Shown: positions 54,522 to 63,114 of the stretch, piece by piece
Layout: each line of letters opens with the position of its first letter
How positions within the stretch are numbered: position 1 is the stretch's first letter
Assembly (NCBI RefSeq): GCF_032050975.1
Contig: NZ_CP116967.1
Span: 186,001-250,000 of the forward strand
DNA length: 64,000 nucleotides
Direction of reading: 5' to 3'
Origin: Candidatus Nitrospira allomarina
Lineage (GTDB): Bacteria; Nitrospirota; Nitrospiria; Nitrospirales; UBA8639
Program-made: the position numbers and the translations under genes
The notes under the pieces: generated by a model
Databases searched by the model: none
Seen by the model: the letters and a program-made list of their open reading frames with translations, nothing else
What the model was told of the DNA's origin: nothing

Positions 54522-55046
54522 ATGATGGAAGATGGCTTATCCACCCCGGTAGGAACCCGCCGGTCATTCTTTGTAAAAACCACCGTCTTTATTTCCTCCC
54601 TTATTGGAATTTCCCTTGCTGTCCCATTGATCGGATACGTCATCGCCCCTGCTCTTCAACGACGAAACAAGGAATGGGTTTCACTGGGAAAAGCCGATGC
54701 GCTACCGGTTGGTGAACCTAAGCCGATGGATTACACCATGACGGAAAAGGATGGATGGCAGGAAATCCACACCACCAAGGGCGTGTGGGCGGTAAAACAG
54801 CCCGATGGAGAGGTGACAGTATTTTCGCCTATCTGTCCTCATTTAGGTTGTGGTTATCGATGGGACCAACAGGACCGTCTCTTTAAATGCCCCTGCCATG
54901 GAAGCGTCTATGACATGAACGGAACCGTAAAAGCCGGCCCCGCACCACGCCCATTGGACACCCTGCCATCCAAAATCGAAAATGGTGACTTGCTGGTCCA
55001 ATACGAGGAATATAAATCCGGTCTGGCAAAAAAGGTTGAACTCTAA
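54522..55046 (+). CDS. Rieske [2Fe-2S] subunit of cytochrome bc complex
   Basis: From ATG 54522, which follows AAAAGGAACC, a 174-residue protein. TRRSFFVKTTVFISSLIGISL is a Tat-like anchor, and the C-terminal Rieske domain has CPHLGC and CPCHGSVYDMNG with the two His and two Cys iron ligands. It is the electron-transfer subunit of a quinol:cytochrome c oxidoreductase; the next gene, two bases after its stop, encodes cytochrome b. An upstream frame to 54465 lacks a signal. A hydrophobic ORF at 54280-54525 overlapping the start is not convincing. Confidence 0.93.
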   Translation: MMEDGLSTPVGTRRSFFVKTTVFISSLIGISLAVPLIGYVIAPALQRRNKEWVSLGKADALPVGEPKPMDYTMTEKDGWQEIHTTKGVWAVKQPDGEVTVFSPICPHLGCGYRWDQQDRLFKCPCHGSVYDMNGTVKAGPAPRPLDTLPSKIENGDLLVQYEEYKSGLAKKVEL

Positions 55047-55048
55047 GC

Positions 55049-56371
55049 ATGGCCTCACGTCTCTATCAATGGATCGACCAGCGCCTGAAACTCAAACCCC
55101 TCGAGCAAACCCTCCTGGACGAACCCATTCCCGGAGGTGCCAGCTGGAACTATGTCTTCGGCTCGGCCACGCTGTTCCTCTTTGTCTTGCAAGCCCTGAC
55201 GGGCATGTTTTTGATGATCTATTACGTCCCAGCGACCGACCATGCCTACGACACCGTTCAGTATATTCAACATGAGGTCTGGGGTGGATGGTTTGTCCGT
55301 GGCCTGCATCATTGGGGGGCCTCAGGCGTCATGTTGGCCATCGGGCTCCACATGTTGCAGGTGTTTTTTGATGGTGCCTATAAACGGCCTCGGGAACTTA
55401 TGTGGATCGTGGGCGTCATCCTGCTCGCCATCATGCTGGCGTTCGGATTTACGGGATATTTGCTACCGTGGGATCAAAACGCCTATTGGGCGACCCAGGT
55501 GGGAATCAACATGGTCGGCAGCGTTCCCCTTATCGGAGATTTCCTGGTGAAAGCTCTTCGTGGTGGGGAAACGCTCGGCGCCCTGACCATCTCACGATTT
55601 TTTGCCATTCACGTTGCCTTTCTTCCCCTCATCATTGCAGTGGGAATCATGCTCCATCTCTTTATTCTCAGACGAGTTGGACCCGCCGGCCCTCATGATG
55701 AAACGAGAGCCCGAGCCGGGAGTGAAACCTTCTACCCACGGCAGGTCTTCATGGATGCGGTGGTCATGCTTGGAGTGTTTGGCGTCGTCGCCATGTTGGC
55801 GATCAGCGTGGAATTCCCTTTGGCTGATCGGGCCGATCCGTCAGACCATTCATTTGTCCCCGTCCCGGAATGGTATTTTCTGTTTTTTTATCAGCTTCTC
55901 AAATATGCCCCAGGGGCATGGGGACCTCTGGCGACCTGGCTTCTTCCCGCACTCTTTTTCACCGGATTGCTGCTCTTGCCCTTTGTGGATCGAAATCCCG
56001 AACGACACCCATCCTCACGTCGCGTCGTGTTGGGTGCGGGGTTGGGATTTTTGATTATCGTGCTCAGCCTGTTGAGTATCTCTCTTCGTGATCTGTACGC
56101 CGTGCCCAAACGTGACCCCTCAGTGATTCGAGGCATGGCTTTAGTGGAGCAATTCCATTGCAAAACCTGTCATCGTATTCACGGGGAAGGTGTAAATGTT
56201 GGGCCAGACCTTTCTTTTGTCGCCGATCGACGACCAGACCGAGAATGGCATCTTCAGCATTTTAAGGATCCGCAATCCGTTTCCCCCGGCTCCTTCATGC
56301 CAAAATTTCCTCTAAACGACAAACAGCTGAACGACCTCACCAATTACATGCTGACTCTCAAAAGTGGGTAA
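55049..56371 (+). CDS. Cytochrome b with fused C-terminal cytochrome c domain
   Basis: A 440-residue membrane protein. The haem-b ligand pairs are in HHWGASGVMLAIGLHMLQV and AIHVAFLPLIIAVGIMLHLF; PEWYFLFFYQLLKY is the Qo-site PEWY motif. About eight transmembrane helices are present, the last near residues 320-345. The final 75 residues add a mono-haem cytochrome c: CKTCH at residues 371-375 and a Met ligand at 417 in SFMPKF. The fusion delivers electrons from the b subunit side to a tethered haem c in place of a separate cytochrome c1. It follows the Rieske gene by two bases. Confidence 0.93.
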   Translation: MASRLYQWIDQRLKLKPLEQTLLDEPIPGGASWNYVFGSATLFLFVLQALTGMFLMIYYVPATDHAYDTVQYIQHEVWGGWFVRGLHHWGASGVMLAIGLHMLQVFFDGAYKRPRELMWIVGVILLAIMLAFGFTGYLLPWDQNAYWATQVGINMVGSVPLIGDFLVKALRGGETLGALTISRFFAIHVAFLPLIIAVGIMLHLFILRRVGPAGPHDETRARAGSETFYPRQVFMDAVVMLGVFGVVAMLAISVEFPLADRADPSDHSFVPVPEWYFLFFYQLLKYAPGAWGPLATWLLPALFFTGLLLLPFVDRNPERHPSSRRVVLGAGLGFLIIVLSLLSISLRDLYAVPKRDPSVIRGMALVEQFHCKTCHRIHGEGVNVGPDLSFVADRRPDREWHLQHFKDPQSVSPGSFMPKFPLNDKQLNDLTNYMLTLKSG

Positions 56372-56567
56372 CACGTCTTCCTCGCCTGCGAGTATCGGTT
56401 TATCTCGTTAGAACAGCCTTCAGCTTGAAGCAAATTGTACTTTCAACTGAGGGCTGGGGGAGAGTGGTTCAGCCACGATACCGGCATCAGGTTGCGGCCG
56501 ATTGCTAGGTTAGAGTCAATAACATCACACCAAATTTGCAGGCCCATCCCGACTGAACAAACAGGGT

Positions 56568-56598
56568 CCCCCACGGCCATGTATAACAGCCGTGGGGG
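56568..56598. terminator. Hairpin between convergent genes
   Basis: CCCCCACGGC (56568-56577) pairs perfectly with GCCGTGGGGG (56589-56598) around an 11-base loop. No T-run follows on the + strand; on the minus strand TGTTTGTT follows at a short distance. It probably marks the end of both the cytochrome b and the channel gene transcripts. Confidence 0.55.
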
Positions 56599-56607
56599 AG
56601 GTAGGCT

Positions 56608-58077
56608 TTACCCTCGACGTTCGCCACGCGCTTGACTGAGCCAATACTCCATTTGTTTGCCTGCTGCTTCCCGGCCTCCTAGACCAAAGGATAACGCCAC
56701 CGCCACAGCAATGGCTCCGAGAGTCAGGCCAAATGCCAGATTAACGATTTCATTGGCCAACCCCATGGCTCGAAGACCCATGGCGAGCACCAACCCGAGA
56801 ATCGCGAATCGGGCAATGCTTGCAACCCCTCCAGAATTCACTCCATGAACACGAATGATGGTTTCATATGCGAGATTCGACAACCAGAATCCGATGGCAA
56901 TGATGGCACTGCCCAATAACACCTGGCTACCAAACTCTATAAACATGGTGACCAATTCGGACACCTGATGAAAACCTAACTGGTTGGCCGCTTCGACAAC
57001 CGCAAATAACATAATAAAAAAAGCCAGGACACTTCCGACCACAGACGAAGGAGTGGTTTGACCCGTAAATGCCTGTCCCAACCCCAACTTTTCCGGCAGA
57101 GCGTCGAAACCGAGTCCGCCTAATAAACTCGCCACTATTTGCGAGACTAATCGGGAAATCGCAAAGGCGATTCCTAAAATAATCGCCGCCGCAAAAATAT
57201 CGGGGATGGCCGACATCATGGTATTCAACATATCGGTGGCTGGTCCTGTAATCACGTCAATTTCCAAGGCTTGCAGTGCGGCAACGACCGCAGGGACCAA
57301 AATCAGGATATACACCACCAAAGCCAGTAAATGAGACAAGGACATCGTTCCGCGCAATCCTATTTGTTCACCCAGCCGATCGGTTCCGGCTGCCGTCAAC
57401 AGGTTACTCACCAAGTCCCTGACGATTTTGGCCAAGAACCATCCAGCAACTCCAATTAACACTGCCCCGAAAATATTCGGGAGCATGCTTAACATTTCAT
57501 TGACCATGTTTTGGACCGGAACCAACAGGCCGTCAATCTCCAGGGTCCCTAAGATAGCGGGGAGGAATAGCAGCACAACCAGCCAAAACACGACATTCCC
57601 CAAATTAGCGCTGATGGGTCGCACCCCGGCTCCCGCACTCAATTTTTCATCCATCGTCGTCGATTGCAAAGCCTTGGCCACAAGGGTTCGAAGTACGGTG
57701 GCGATAATCCACACGATTAACATCAATATTCCCCCAGCCACTAATTTCGGAACAAAGGCCATCACCTGATCGACCAAAGTCCCTAGAGGACCGGAGACCA
57801 TTTCCAAGTGTAACGCGTTAAAAAATGCCACTAAAACTAATAAAAGAATTAAATAATAGATTCCTACGGCTGTACCGCCTTCCACATCCATGGTGGTACC
57901 GGTGGTCGAACGCAATCGCTGATTGACGTTCAACATGCCCAGAGCCTTCCTGATTCCAGCTCTCACAAGCAGAGCCACTATCCACCCCAGAAGGAGGATG
58001 CCCAATGCACCCAATACATTGGGCAACGTTTCCCCAAGATTCACTTGTAACGTTTCGGTCAATTTACTCATGTCCAT
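56608..58077 (-). CDS. Mechanosensitive-channel-type membrane protein (TM-helix repeats)
   Basis: A 489-residue protein built from about five repeats of one membrane unit: LPNVLGALGILLLGWIVALL, VPKLVAGGILMLIVWIIATV, LPNIFGAVLIGVAGWFLAKI, IPDIFAAAIILGIAFAISRL and LLGSAIIAIGFWLSNLA. This is the conserved TM-helix repeat found in CmpX-like members of the small-conductance mechanosensitive channel group. The MscS beta domain that normally follows the pore helix is missing, so channel activity is not certain. AAAGGAG precedes the ATG. Confidence 0.85.
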   Translation of the reverse strand: MDMSKLTETLQVNLGETLPNVLGALGILLLGWIVALLVRAGIRKALGMLNVNQRLRSTTGTTMDVEGGTAVGIYYLILLLVLVAFFNALHLEMVSGPLGTLVDQVMAFVPKLVAGGILMLIVWIIATVLRTLVAKALQSTTMDEKLSAGAGVRPISANLGNVVFWLVVLLFLPAILGTLEIDGLLVPVQNMVNEMLSMLPNIFGAVLIGVAGWFLAKIVRDLVSNLLTAAGTDRLGEQIGLRGTMSLSHLLALVVYILILVPAVVAALQALEIDVITGPATDMLNTMMSAIPDIFAAAIILGIAFAISRLVSQIVASLLGGLGFDALPEKLGLGQAFTGQTTPSSVVGSVLAFFIMLFAVVEAANQLGFHQVSELVTMFIEFGSQVLLGSAIIAIGFWLSNLAYETIIRVHGVNSGGVASIARFAILGLVLAMGLRAMGLANEIVNLAFGLTLGAIAVAVALSFGLGGREAAGKQMEYWLSQARGERRG

Positions 58078-58513
58078 AGATCACTCCTTTCAATAAAAAT
58101 ACAGAACACCGGCCACCCCGTAGATATTCTCTACAGTTTGATGGTGAGACAGGAAGAAACTATTGGTCAGCTTATATTGAGAGTAATACGAAAGGTAGCT
58201 ATCGAGTTAGGAAGGCTCTTACCTTAACAATTGAGGAAAATTAAGTCCACCTAGGCGCAGAAAACCTTAATTTCCTGGAGATTTTTCTAAATATATAAAA
58301 TACGGCATCAGCTCATTGTCGGTCTGGGCCACACGGTCAGAAAAAATAAGCGGCATCCCTGTCATGAGGAATGCCACCCACCGCTTGATTCTGTTCTCCC
58401 CCATCAAATCGGGTTTGTGGCATCAGCACATTTTTTCAAATGATAAGTCGGCTGCTCACAAGGCCACTTCCATTTTTTCTCTCTTATGCCAACCCTGGGC
58501 CAGATATGATCCA
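58078..58513. other. Intergenic region, no gene
   Basis: About 435 bases. Holds the promoter of the channel gene to its left and the end of mscL to its right. The + strand frame at 58316-58531 overlaps mscL and is not convincing. Confidence 0.4.
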
Positions 58514-58975
58514 CTATGCGGACTTCGCTAATTCGGAAGTACAATGTCCGCACTTGGTGGCCTGAATGGGAATCGTCATGTGGCAGAATTTGCATTCTTT
58601 CGTTGTAGGATCCGCAGGCGGGGCCTCTTTTTCTTCACGTTTCATCTGATTGATGGCTCTAATCACCATAAAAACGGCAAAGGCCACAATAAGAAAGCTA
58701 ATAACCGAATTGAGAAATACTCCATAATTCATGGTGACAGCGCCCGCTGCCTGAGCGTCGGACAAGGCCAGATATGGCCCTGGAGGCACCCCCTCCTTAA
58801 GGGTGACAAACAGGTTGGAAAAATCAACGCCACCCAACAAGAGTCCAATCGGGGGCATCAACACATCGGCCACCAGCGATTTGGCAATGGTGCCAAAGGC
58901 CCCTCCAACAATGACACCGACTGCCATATCGATAACATTGCCCCGCATGGCAAACTCTTTGAACTCTTTAAGCAT
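58514..58975 (-). CDS. mscL: Large-conductance mechanosensitive channel MscL with zinc ribbon
   Basis: A 153-residue Msc[49 protein letters not shown] is the N-terminal helix and pore helix TM1, and [27 protein letters not shown] is TM2. MscL opens under membrane tension to release osmolytes. After the usual end, a zinc-ribbon tail adds two CxxC pairs (CKFC ... CGHC, TSEL end), an extension of about 30 residues seen in some but not most MscL proteins. Start 58975 is five bases after AAGGAGG; a GTG just before it is less likely. Confidence 0.93.
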   Translation of the reverse strand: MLKEFKEFAMRGNVIDMAVGVIVGGAFGTIAKSLVADVLMPPIGLLLGGVDFSNLFVTLKEGVPPGPYLALSDAQAAGAVTMNYGVFLNSVISFLIVAFAVFMVIRAINQMKREEKEAPPADPTTKECKFCHMTIPIQATKCGHCTSELAKSA

Positions 58976-59313
58976 CACATCCTCCTTATCATGAGGGTGA
59001 ACTCTAGAACCGGTTGTTGTCCAGGATGATCATAAAAAAGGCTGCATCATCCTCTCTCAACACAAACACAAATGCAAGATTATTCCAGAGCTTCCCGTCC
59101 TTCGCCTGACCGGCTTTCATCTCCATTATTTTTTATCCGTGTAACTACAGGACTGGCGACCGTTAAAAACAACCTGGGGCGGCCGGCCTATCCTCGCCTT
59201 TTTCCAGTTGAAGACCCCCTCTAAAAGCCCCAACTGTCAAGGTCAGCTCGAATAGGTTAGCCGCCCTGGGTGTTCCGCACCCTGACAAACAGTCTACCGT
59301 TACGATCCCCCTT
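58976..59313. other. Intergenic region, no gene
   Basis: About 340 bases between mscL and the end of the receiver-like gene, both read leftwards. It holds the mscL promoter. No ORF or T-run hairpin was recognised. Confidence 0.4.
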
Positions 59314-59727
59314 CTAATCGCCTTGTGATGCGCATCTTTGCGATTTCAAAAAATGACATTCATCCATTAATCTTCCCATCTGACGATAATCCAAAGGTTT
59401 TTTCAGCTCACGAAAATGCCCCGTTTCATCCGATGGAGGAAGATCTCCCAATACCACCACCATCGGAGAAACTGAGGCATGGGAGATTCCAGTGCTCATG
59501 CCACGTTTCAATTGTTCCAGAGAGTGGCTTTCAATGAATAGGGCATCAAAACTTTTCCAAGTTTTCTCCATCATGGCCTTTGGCAATTCCTCAAGGTACT
59601 CGCATTCATACCCGTGTAATTTTATAATTTGTCCCAGGAAATCACGAATAAAATGATCCCTCGTGACGACCAAGACGCGACCTGATCCGGGATTCGACTG
59701 AAGACCCTCATTTTTCGCCGTTCCCAT
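59314..59727 (-). CDS. Degenerate receiver-like protein
   Basis: A 137-residue protein. SGRVLVVTRDHFIRDFLGQIIKLHGYECEYLEEL reads like the first half of a response-regulator receiver, and SFDALFIESHSLEQL would be the region of the phospho-acceptor Asp, but Asp is replaced (FIES) and the acidic pair after the first strand is missing. VVVLGDLPPSDETGHFRELKKPLDYRQM keeps the Lys-Pro near the end. It is probably not phosphorylated. ATG 59727 follows AAGGAAGAG by nine bases; 137 upstream codons of the open frame overlap the next gene and are rejected. Confidence 0.65.
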   Translation of the reverse strand: MGTAKNEGLQSNPGSGRVLVVTRDHFIRDFLGQIIKLHGYECEYLEELPKAMMEKTWKSFDALFIESHSLEQLKRGMSTGISHASVSPMVVVLGDLPPSDETGHFRELKKPLDYRQMGRLMDECHFLKSQRCASQGD

Positions 59728-59854
59728 AAGGTCTCTTCCTTCCCGGAAGCTGCGCAAAAAAGTTTGTTCTCGACACGTCTCTTTCAGAGTTCGTTGCTCA
59801 ATGATCATCATGTCTGAACCCCAATTTGAAAGAGGCACCATTCTCTCCAGGCGT

Positions 59855-60253
59855 TCAGACAGGCCCCCATCTTCCGTTCGACTCACTGATTTTTGATGGG
59901 TCTTCTCTATTCCTTCTCCAGCAGAACGCTTCTCTTTGCCGAAGGATATCTGGGTCCGATGCGAATTCCGTGAGGAATGACAGATCCCTCGACACCTCCG
60001 GAACATAACTCCTGACCGTGATGACCGTTCCCTTTTCTTTTTTGACCACTTCGATGACTGATATCCCCACCTGAACCGTCCCGTCACATTTTGAATAGAT
60101 GGCTGGCCTCGGGGAAATGTCCATGGCATCCCACGCAATCAGTGGCTCCAGCGCTGCCGGTTCTTTTCCCAAAGTGAAAAACAACACGCCTAACATTCCG
60201 ATCGCACCACAAAGACTCATGAAGGTAATTGTTTGGAAGCTTTGAATGTTCAT
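59855..60253 (-). CDS. Small membrane-anchored protein of unknown function
   Basis: A 132-residue protein with one membrane segment (residues about 10-28, ITFMSLCGAIGMLGVLFFTL) and an exposed part containing AIYSKCDGTVQVGISVIEVVKKEKGTVITVRSYVPEV. It was not assigned to a family. It lies 127 bases upstream of the receiver-like gene on the same strand and behind a sigma-54-like promoter, so the two could be one unit controlled by the activator encoded at 60706-62508. Confidence 0.5.
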   Translation of the reverse strand: MNIQSFQTITFMSLCGAIGMLGVLFFTLGKEPAALEPLIAWDAMDISPRPAIYSKCDGTVQVGISVIEVVKKEKGTVITVRSYVPEVSRDLSFLTEFASDPDILRQREAFCWRRNREDPSKISESNGRWGPV

Positions 60254-60705
60254 TGGTTGGGTTCCACCTATCTCATTCTGTACCCATATTTATTAACAAT
60301 AATGATGCCAAATGAAATTTCCTTAAATTTCAATCAATCCCGTCTTTCATGGGGAATGTTTCCCATTGTGAAACACCAGGGTGTCTCAGGGTGTCCCAGT
60401 AAAAAACACTTTGAAGCAGGCGAGTAAAAAAACCGAAAGGACACAGGAAAGAAACAAAAAGTTGAAGGCCCGAACATTTGCCATGTCCGAGCCCTCCAAA
60501 TAGAACCTCGACTTATGCATCAAATGCCTAGCCGGACGACAGGATATATTGGGTTTCCGCTTTTTTGGTTCCAGGAGCCTGAAGTTCTATGCCATATGGG
60601 CATGCACATAGGCCGTCGATTGCAAACGATATTGACGAACACCCCATCACATGGACCCGGTTTAATCACCGAAGAATGTTCAGAATTTTTACAGAAATGG
60701 CGGAA
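60254..60705. other. Intergenic region upstream of small membrane protein gene
   Basis: About 450 AT-rich bases. Besides a sigma-54-like promoter at 60295-60311 no gene was seen; the + strand frame at 60515-60727 overlaps the activator gene end and is not believable. Confidence 0.4.
60295..60311 (-). promoter_or_regulatory. Sigma-54-like promoter
   Basis: On the minus strand TTGGCATCATTATTGTT matches YTGGCAY-N5-TTGCW except for T in place of C in the -12 element. The GG and GT pairs are ten bases apart. It lies 42 bases before the start of the small membrane protein gene and next to a sigma-54 activator gene. Confidence 0.45.
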
Positions 60706-62508
60706 TCAGCGGGAGGACTCTTCTTGAGAGATATTCAACTCGGTTAAGCGGCGATAAAAGGTAGAACGGCTCATACCGACCAATTTTGCGGCTTGCGCAC
60801 GTTTTCCTTTCGTTTGTGTCAGGGCATCAAGAATAAGCTGGCGTTCATTCGGTTTACAAAAAGGCGATGCCTGAACAATCGGAGACACGTCACACAATTC
60901 AGGAGGCAGATCGGTCGGAAGGACACTTTCTCCACGGCAATGTATCAGTGCATATTCCAAGGCCCCTTTTAATTCCCGGACATTCCCCGGCCAGGAATAA
61001 CGTAAGAACTGCTGCATCGTTTCCGGAGCAATACTCAGAACGTGCATTTTTCCAAGCGCGACGCGGCTTTTTACGAAAAAGGCCGTGCTCAACAACGGAA
61101 TATCCTCGCGGCGCTCTCGCAGAGGGGGAAGCCTTAATCGCGCGACACGGATCCGATAGAGTAAATCCGCACGGAAGGCACCCTTGTCGACCAATTCTTG
61201 AAGCTGCTGATTGGTGGCCGCCAATACCCGGACATTCACCTTCCGTGGCCGGGACTCCCCGAGACGAATAATTTCTCCCTCTTGCAGCACACGGAGCAGG
61301 GTCGTCTGAATCGATAACGGCATATCTCCGATTTCATCCAACAATAACGTGCCGCCTTCAGCCGACTCGAAAAATCCTGCATGGTCACTCGTCGCTCCCG
61401 TAAAGGCGCCGCGCTTGTGACCAAATAACTGACTCCCCAAGAGGGAATCGGTCAATCCTGCACAATTGACCGGCAGAAATGGATGATCATGACGCGGACT
61501 TAATTGATGTAACGCACGGGCGACTAATTCTTTGCCCGTCCCGGTTTCCCCATCAATAAGCACGGGCACATCTACCGTGGCAATGTCTCGAATCCGTTCA
61601 TATATCATGCGCATGGCGGGACATTTCCCAACCAGATCGTGAAATTGTGTTGGTCCCACCAACTGCCGGCGCAACTCCTCTATCTCAGTGACATCTGTTA
61701 ACAACAAAATGGTTCTTCGAGAATCTCGAGGATCATCTTGAACTTCAACTTCCAACGCGCGGGTAGAACGGTTTCTCCCATCCATCACTACCGACACAAC
61801 CTGACGCTGCGACCCGGGTAATCGTCCCATGGCCTCGATCCTGGCATTGTCTTCTGTTTTCCACGGGAGGCCCTTACCCAGAGAGCGGCCGATCATGGTG
61901 TCAGGATCGATCTGCAATAACTCACGGGCTTTTCCACTCACAAACGTCACCTCCCGATTGGAATCGACCATGATGGCTCCCAATCCCAGCCCGTCGAGCA
62001 GGGCCATCACATCATCCCGTTCTTGTTCGCTTTTCGCTAATCGAGTACCAAGCTGAGCTTCCGTGCGTTCATGATGATTGACGGCCTGACGGTGCGAAAG
62101 CTGTTCTTCTCGTGCCTTTTGCAATAAGGGCTGGATCGGAAGGATCTCGGGTCCAAAGCGTTGTAGAATCACATACCGAACAGACCCATGACGGACGGCA
62201 GTGGCTTCCAGGACAACGTCTTCTCCAAATAATGCCGGTTCACTCCACAAACCGGATTTCCATTGACCTGTCTCAGCTGAATCCCACCATAGCTGCGCTT
62301 CATGGAGAAAATGTTGAAGAAAAAACGAATGTCCCAATAATTGGCCAGGAAACACCTCACTCCCCTGGGTCATGCCAGGAGGAGGGAACCAACTGGGCAG
62401 ATCACCCACACAGTCAAAACGATCCGCTGTTTTTTTTTGGAAAATTAACGCATCAAAGACACTGAAAAGAGCGGGATCGTAGATGGAACCAGGCATGAGT
62501 CTCACCAA
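60706..62508 (-). CDS. Sigma-54-dependent Fis-family transcriptional activator
   Basis: A 600-residue enhancer-binding protein. The N-terminal 170 residues are unassigned, then a coiled coil, then a PAS domain near residues 175-260 (MALLDGLGLGAIMVDSNREV). The AAA+ domain has GETGTGKE (Walker A), GAFTGAT (the sigma-54 contact loop), GGTLLLDEIGDMP (Walker B), and the R-finger region LLYRIRVARLRLPPLRERREDIP. The C-terminal Fis helix-turn-helix is KRAQAAKLVGMSRSTFYRRL. The start is uncertain: TTG 62508, GTG 62505 or ATG 62496, with GGAG before the first two. It follows the GTPase gene at 88 bases on the same strand. Confidence 0.92.
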   Translation of the reverse strand: MVRLMPGSIYDPALFSVFDALIFQKKTADRFDCVGDLPSWFPPPGMTQGSEVFPGQLLGHSFFLQHFLHEAQLWWDSAETGQWKSGLWSEPALFGEDVVLEATAVRHGSVRYVILQRFGPEILPIQPLLQKAREEQLSHRQAVNHHERTEAQLGTRLAKSEQERDDVMALLDGLGLGAIMVDSNREVTFVSGKARELLQIDPDTMIGRSLGKGLPWKTEDNARIEAMGRLPGSQRQVVSVVMDGRNRSTRALEVEVQDDPRDSRRTILLLTDVTEIEELRRQLVGPTQFHDLVGKCPAMRMIYERIRDIATVDVPVLIDGETGTGKELVARALHQLSPRHDHPFLPVNCAGLTDSLLGSQLFGHKRGAFTGATSDHAGFFESAEGGTLLLDEIGDMPLSIQTTLLRVLQEGEIIRLGESRPRKVNVRVLAATNQQLQELVDKGAFRADLLYRIRVARLRLPPLRERREDIPLLSTAFFVKSRVALGKMHVLSIAPETMQQFLRYSWPGNVRELKGALEYALIHCRGESVLPTDLPPELCDVSPIVQASPFCKPNERQLILDALTQTKGKRAQAAKLVGMSRSTFYRRLTELNISQEESSR

Positions 62509-62596
62509 TCTCCGCTAGCGACAAGGGGATGAGGAAATTTTGTGGAGTGTGCCCAAGAATATCTACCGGTTAACGCGTCTTTCATCCAGCCCGTCT

Positions 62597-63094
62597 TCAG
62601 GATTTCAGCATCGCTTCAGATAACGCGGAAAACGCCGCCTCGACACCCTCACCGGTTTTTGCGCTAACCATGGACACCAGACAGGCTTTGCCACTGAGAT
62701 CAGAAACCATGGGACACTCCACCACCCACTCGTCCACCAAATCATGTTTATTAAGCAGGAGGACAAAAGGAACCGGGCCGATGGTCTTCAGGGCTAATTC
62801 ATGTAACCTGCATGCCACATCAACCGTTTCTTGCCTTGTTCCATCAATCACCAGAATATATCCCGATGACCCTTGCAAATATGACGCCCGAACCTTTTGG
62901 AAGTCATCATCGCCATAGAGATCCCAAAGAACCAGCAGAATGTCTTGTCCGCGGACCGACAAAGATTTTTGATCGATCTTGACGCCAACAGTGGTGAGAT
63001 ATTTTTCGGAAAAAATGCCGGAGACCAATCGTTTCACCAGGCTCGTTTTCCCCACGGCAAACCCACCCAACATACAAATTTTTTTCTGAATCAC
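62597..63094 (-). CDS. Ras-like small GTPase
   Basis: A 165-residue single-domain GTPase. G1 is GGFAVGKTS near residues 10-18, YLTTVGVKI is the switch-I/G2 region (Thr), G3 is WDLYGDDDF, with DxxG kept but an unusual aspartate-rich run where Ras has DTAGQE, G4 is NKHD and G5 is SAKTG. Bacterial Ras-like GTPases such as MglA guide polarity or act with OmpA-type envelope proteins in other phyla. GTG 63094 follows GAGGA by four bases and starts 20 bases after the OmpA gene, so the two are one operon. No GAP (roadblock/MglB) gene is in the window. Confidence 0.9.
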   Translation of the reverse strand: MIQKKICMLGGFAVGKTSLVKRLVSGIFSEKYLTTVGVKIDQKSLSVRGQDILLVLWDLYGDDDFQKVRASYLQGSSGYILVIDGTRQETVDVACRLHELALKTIGPVPFVLLLNKHDLVDEWVVECPMVSDLSGKACLVSMVSAKTGEGVEAAFSALSEAMLKS

Positions 63095-63114
63095 GATCCG
63101 ATCCTCGCTTCCAT

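Noticed and set aside
54280-54525. Small hydrophobic ORF before the Rieske gene
   Set aside because: It has no ribosome binding site, overlaps the Rieske start in another frame and matches nothing known.
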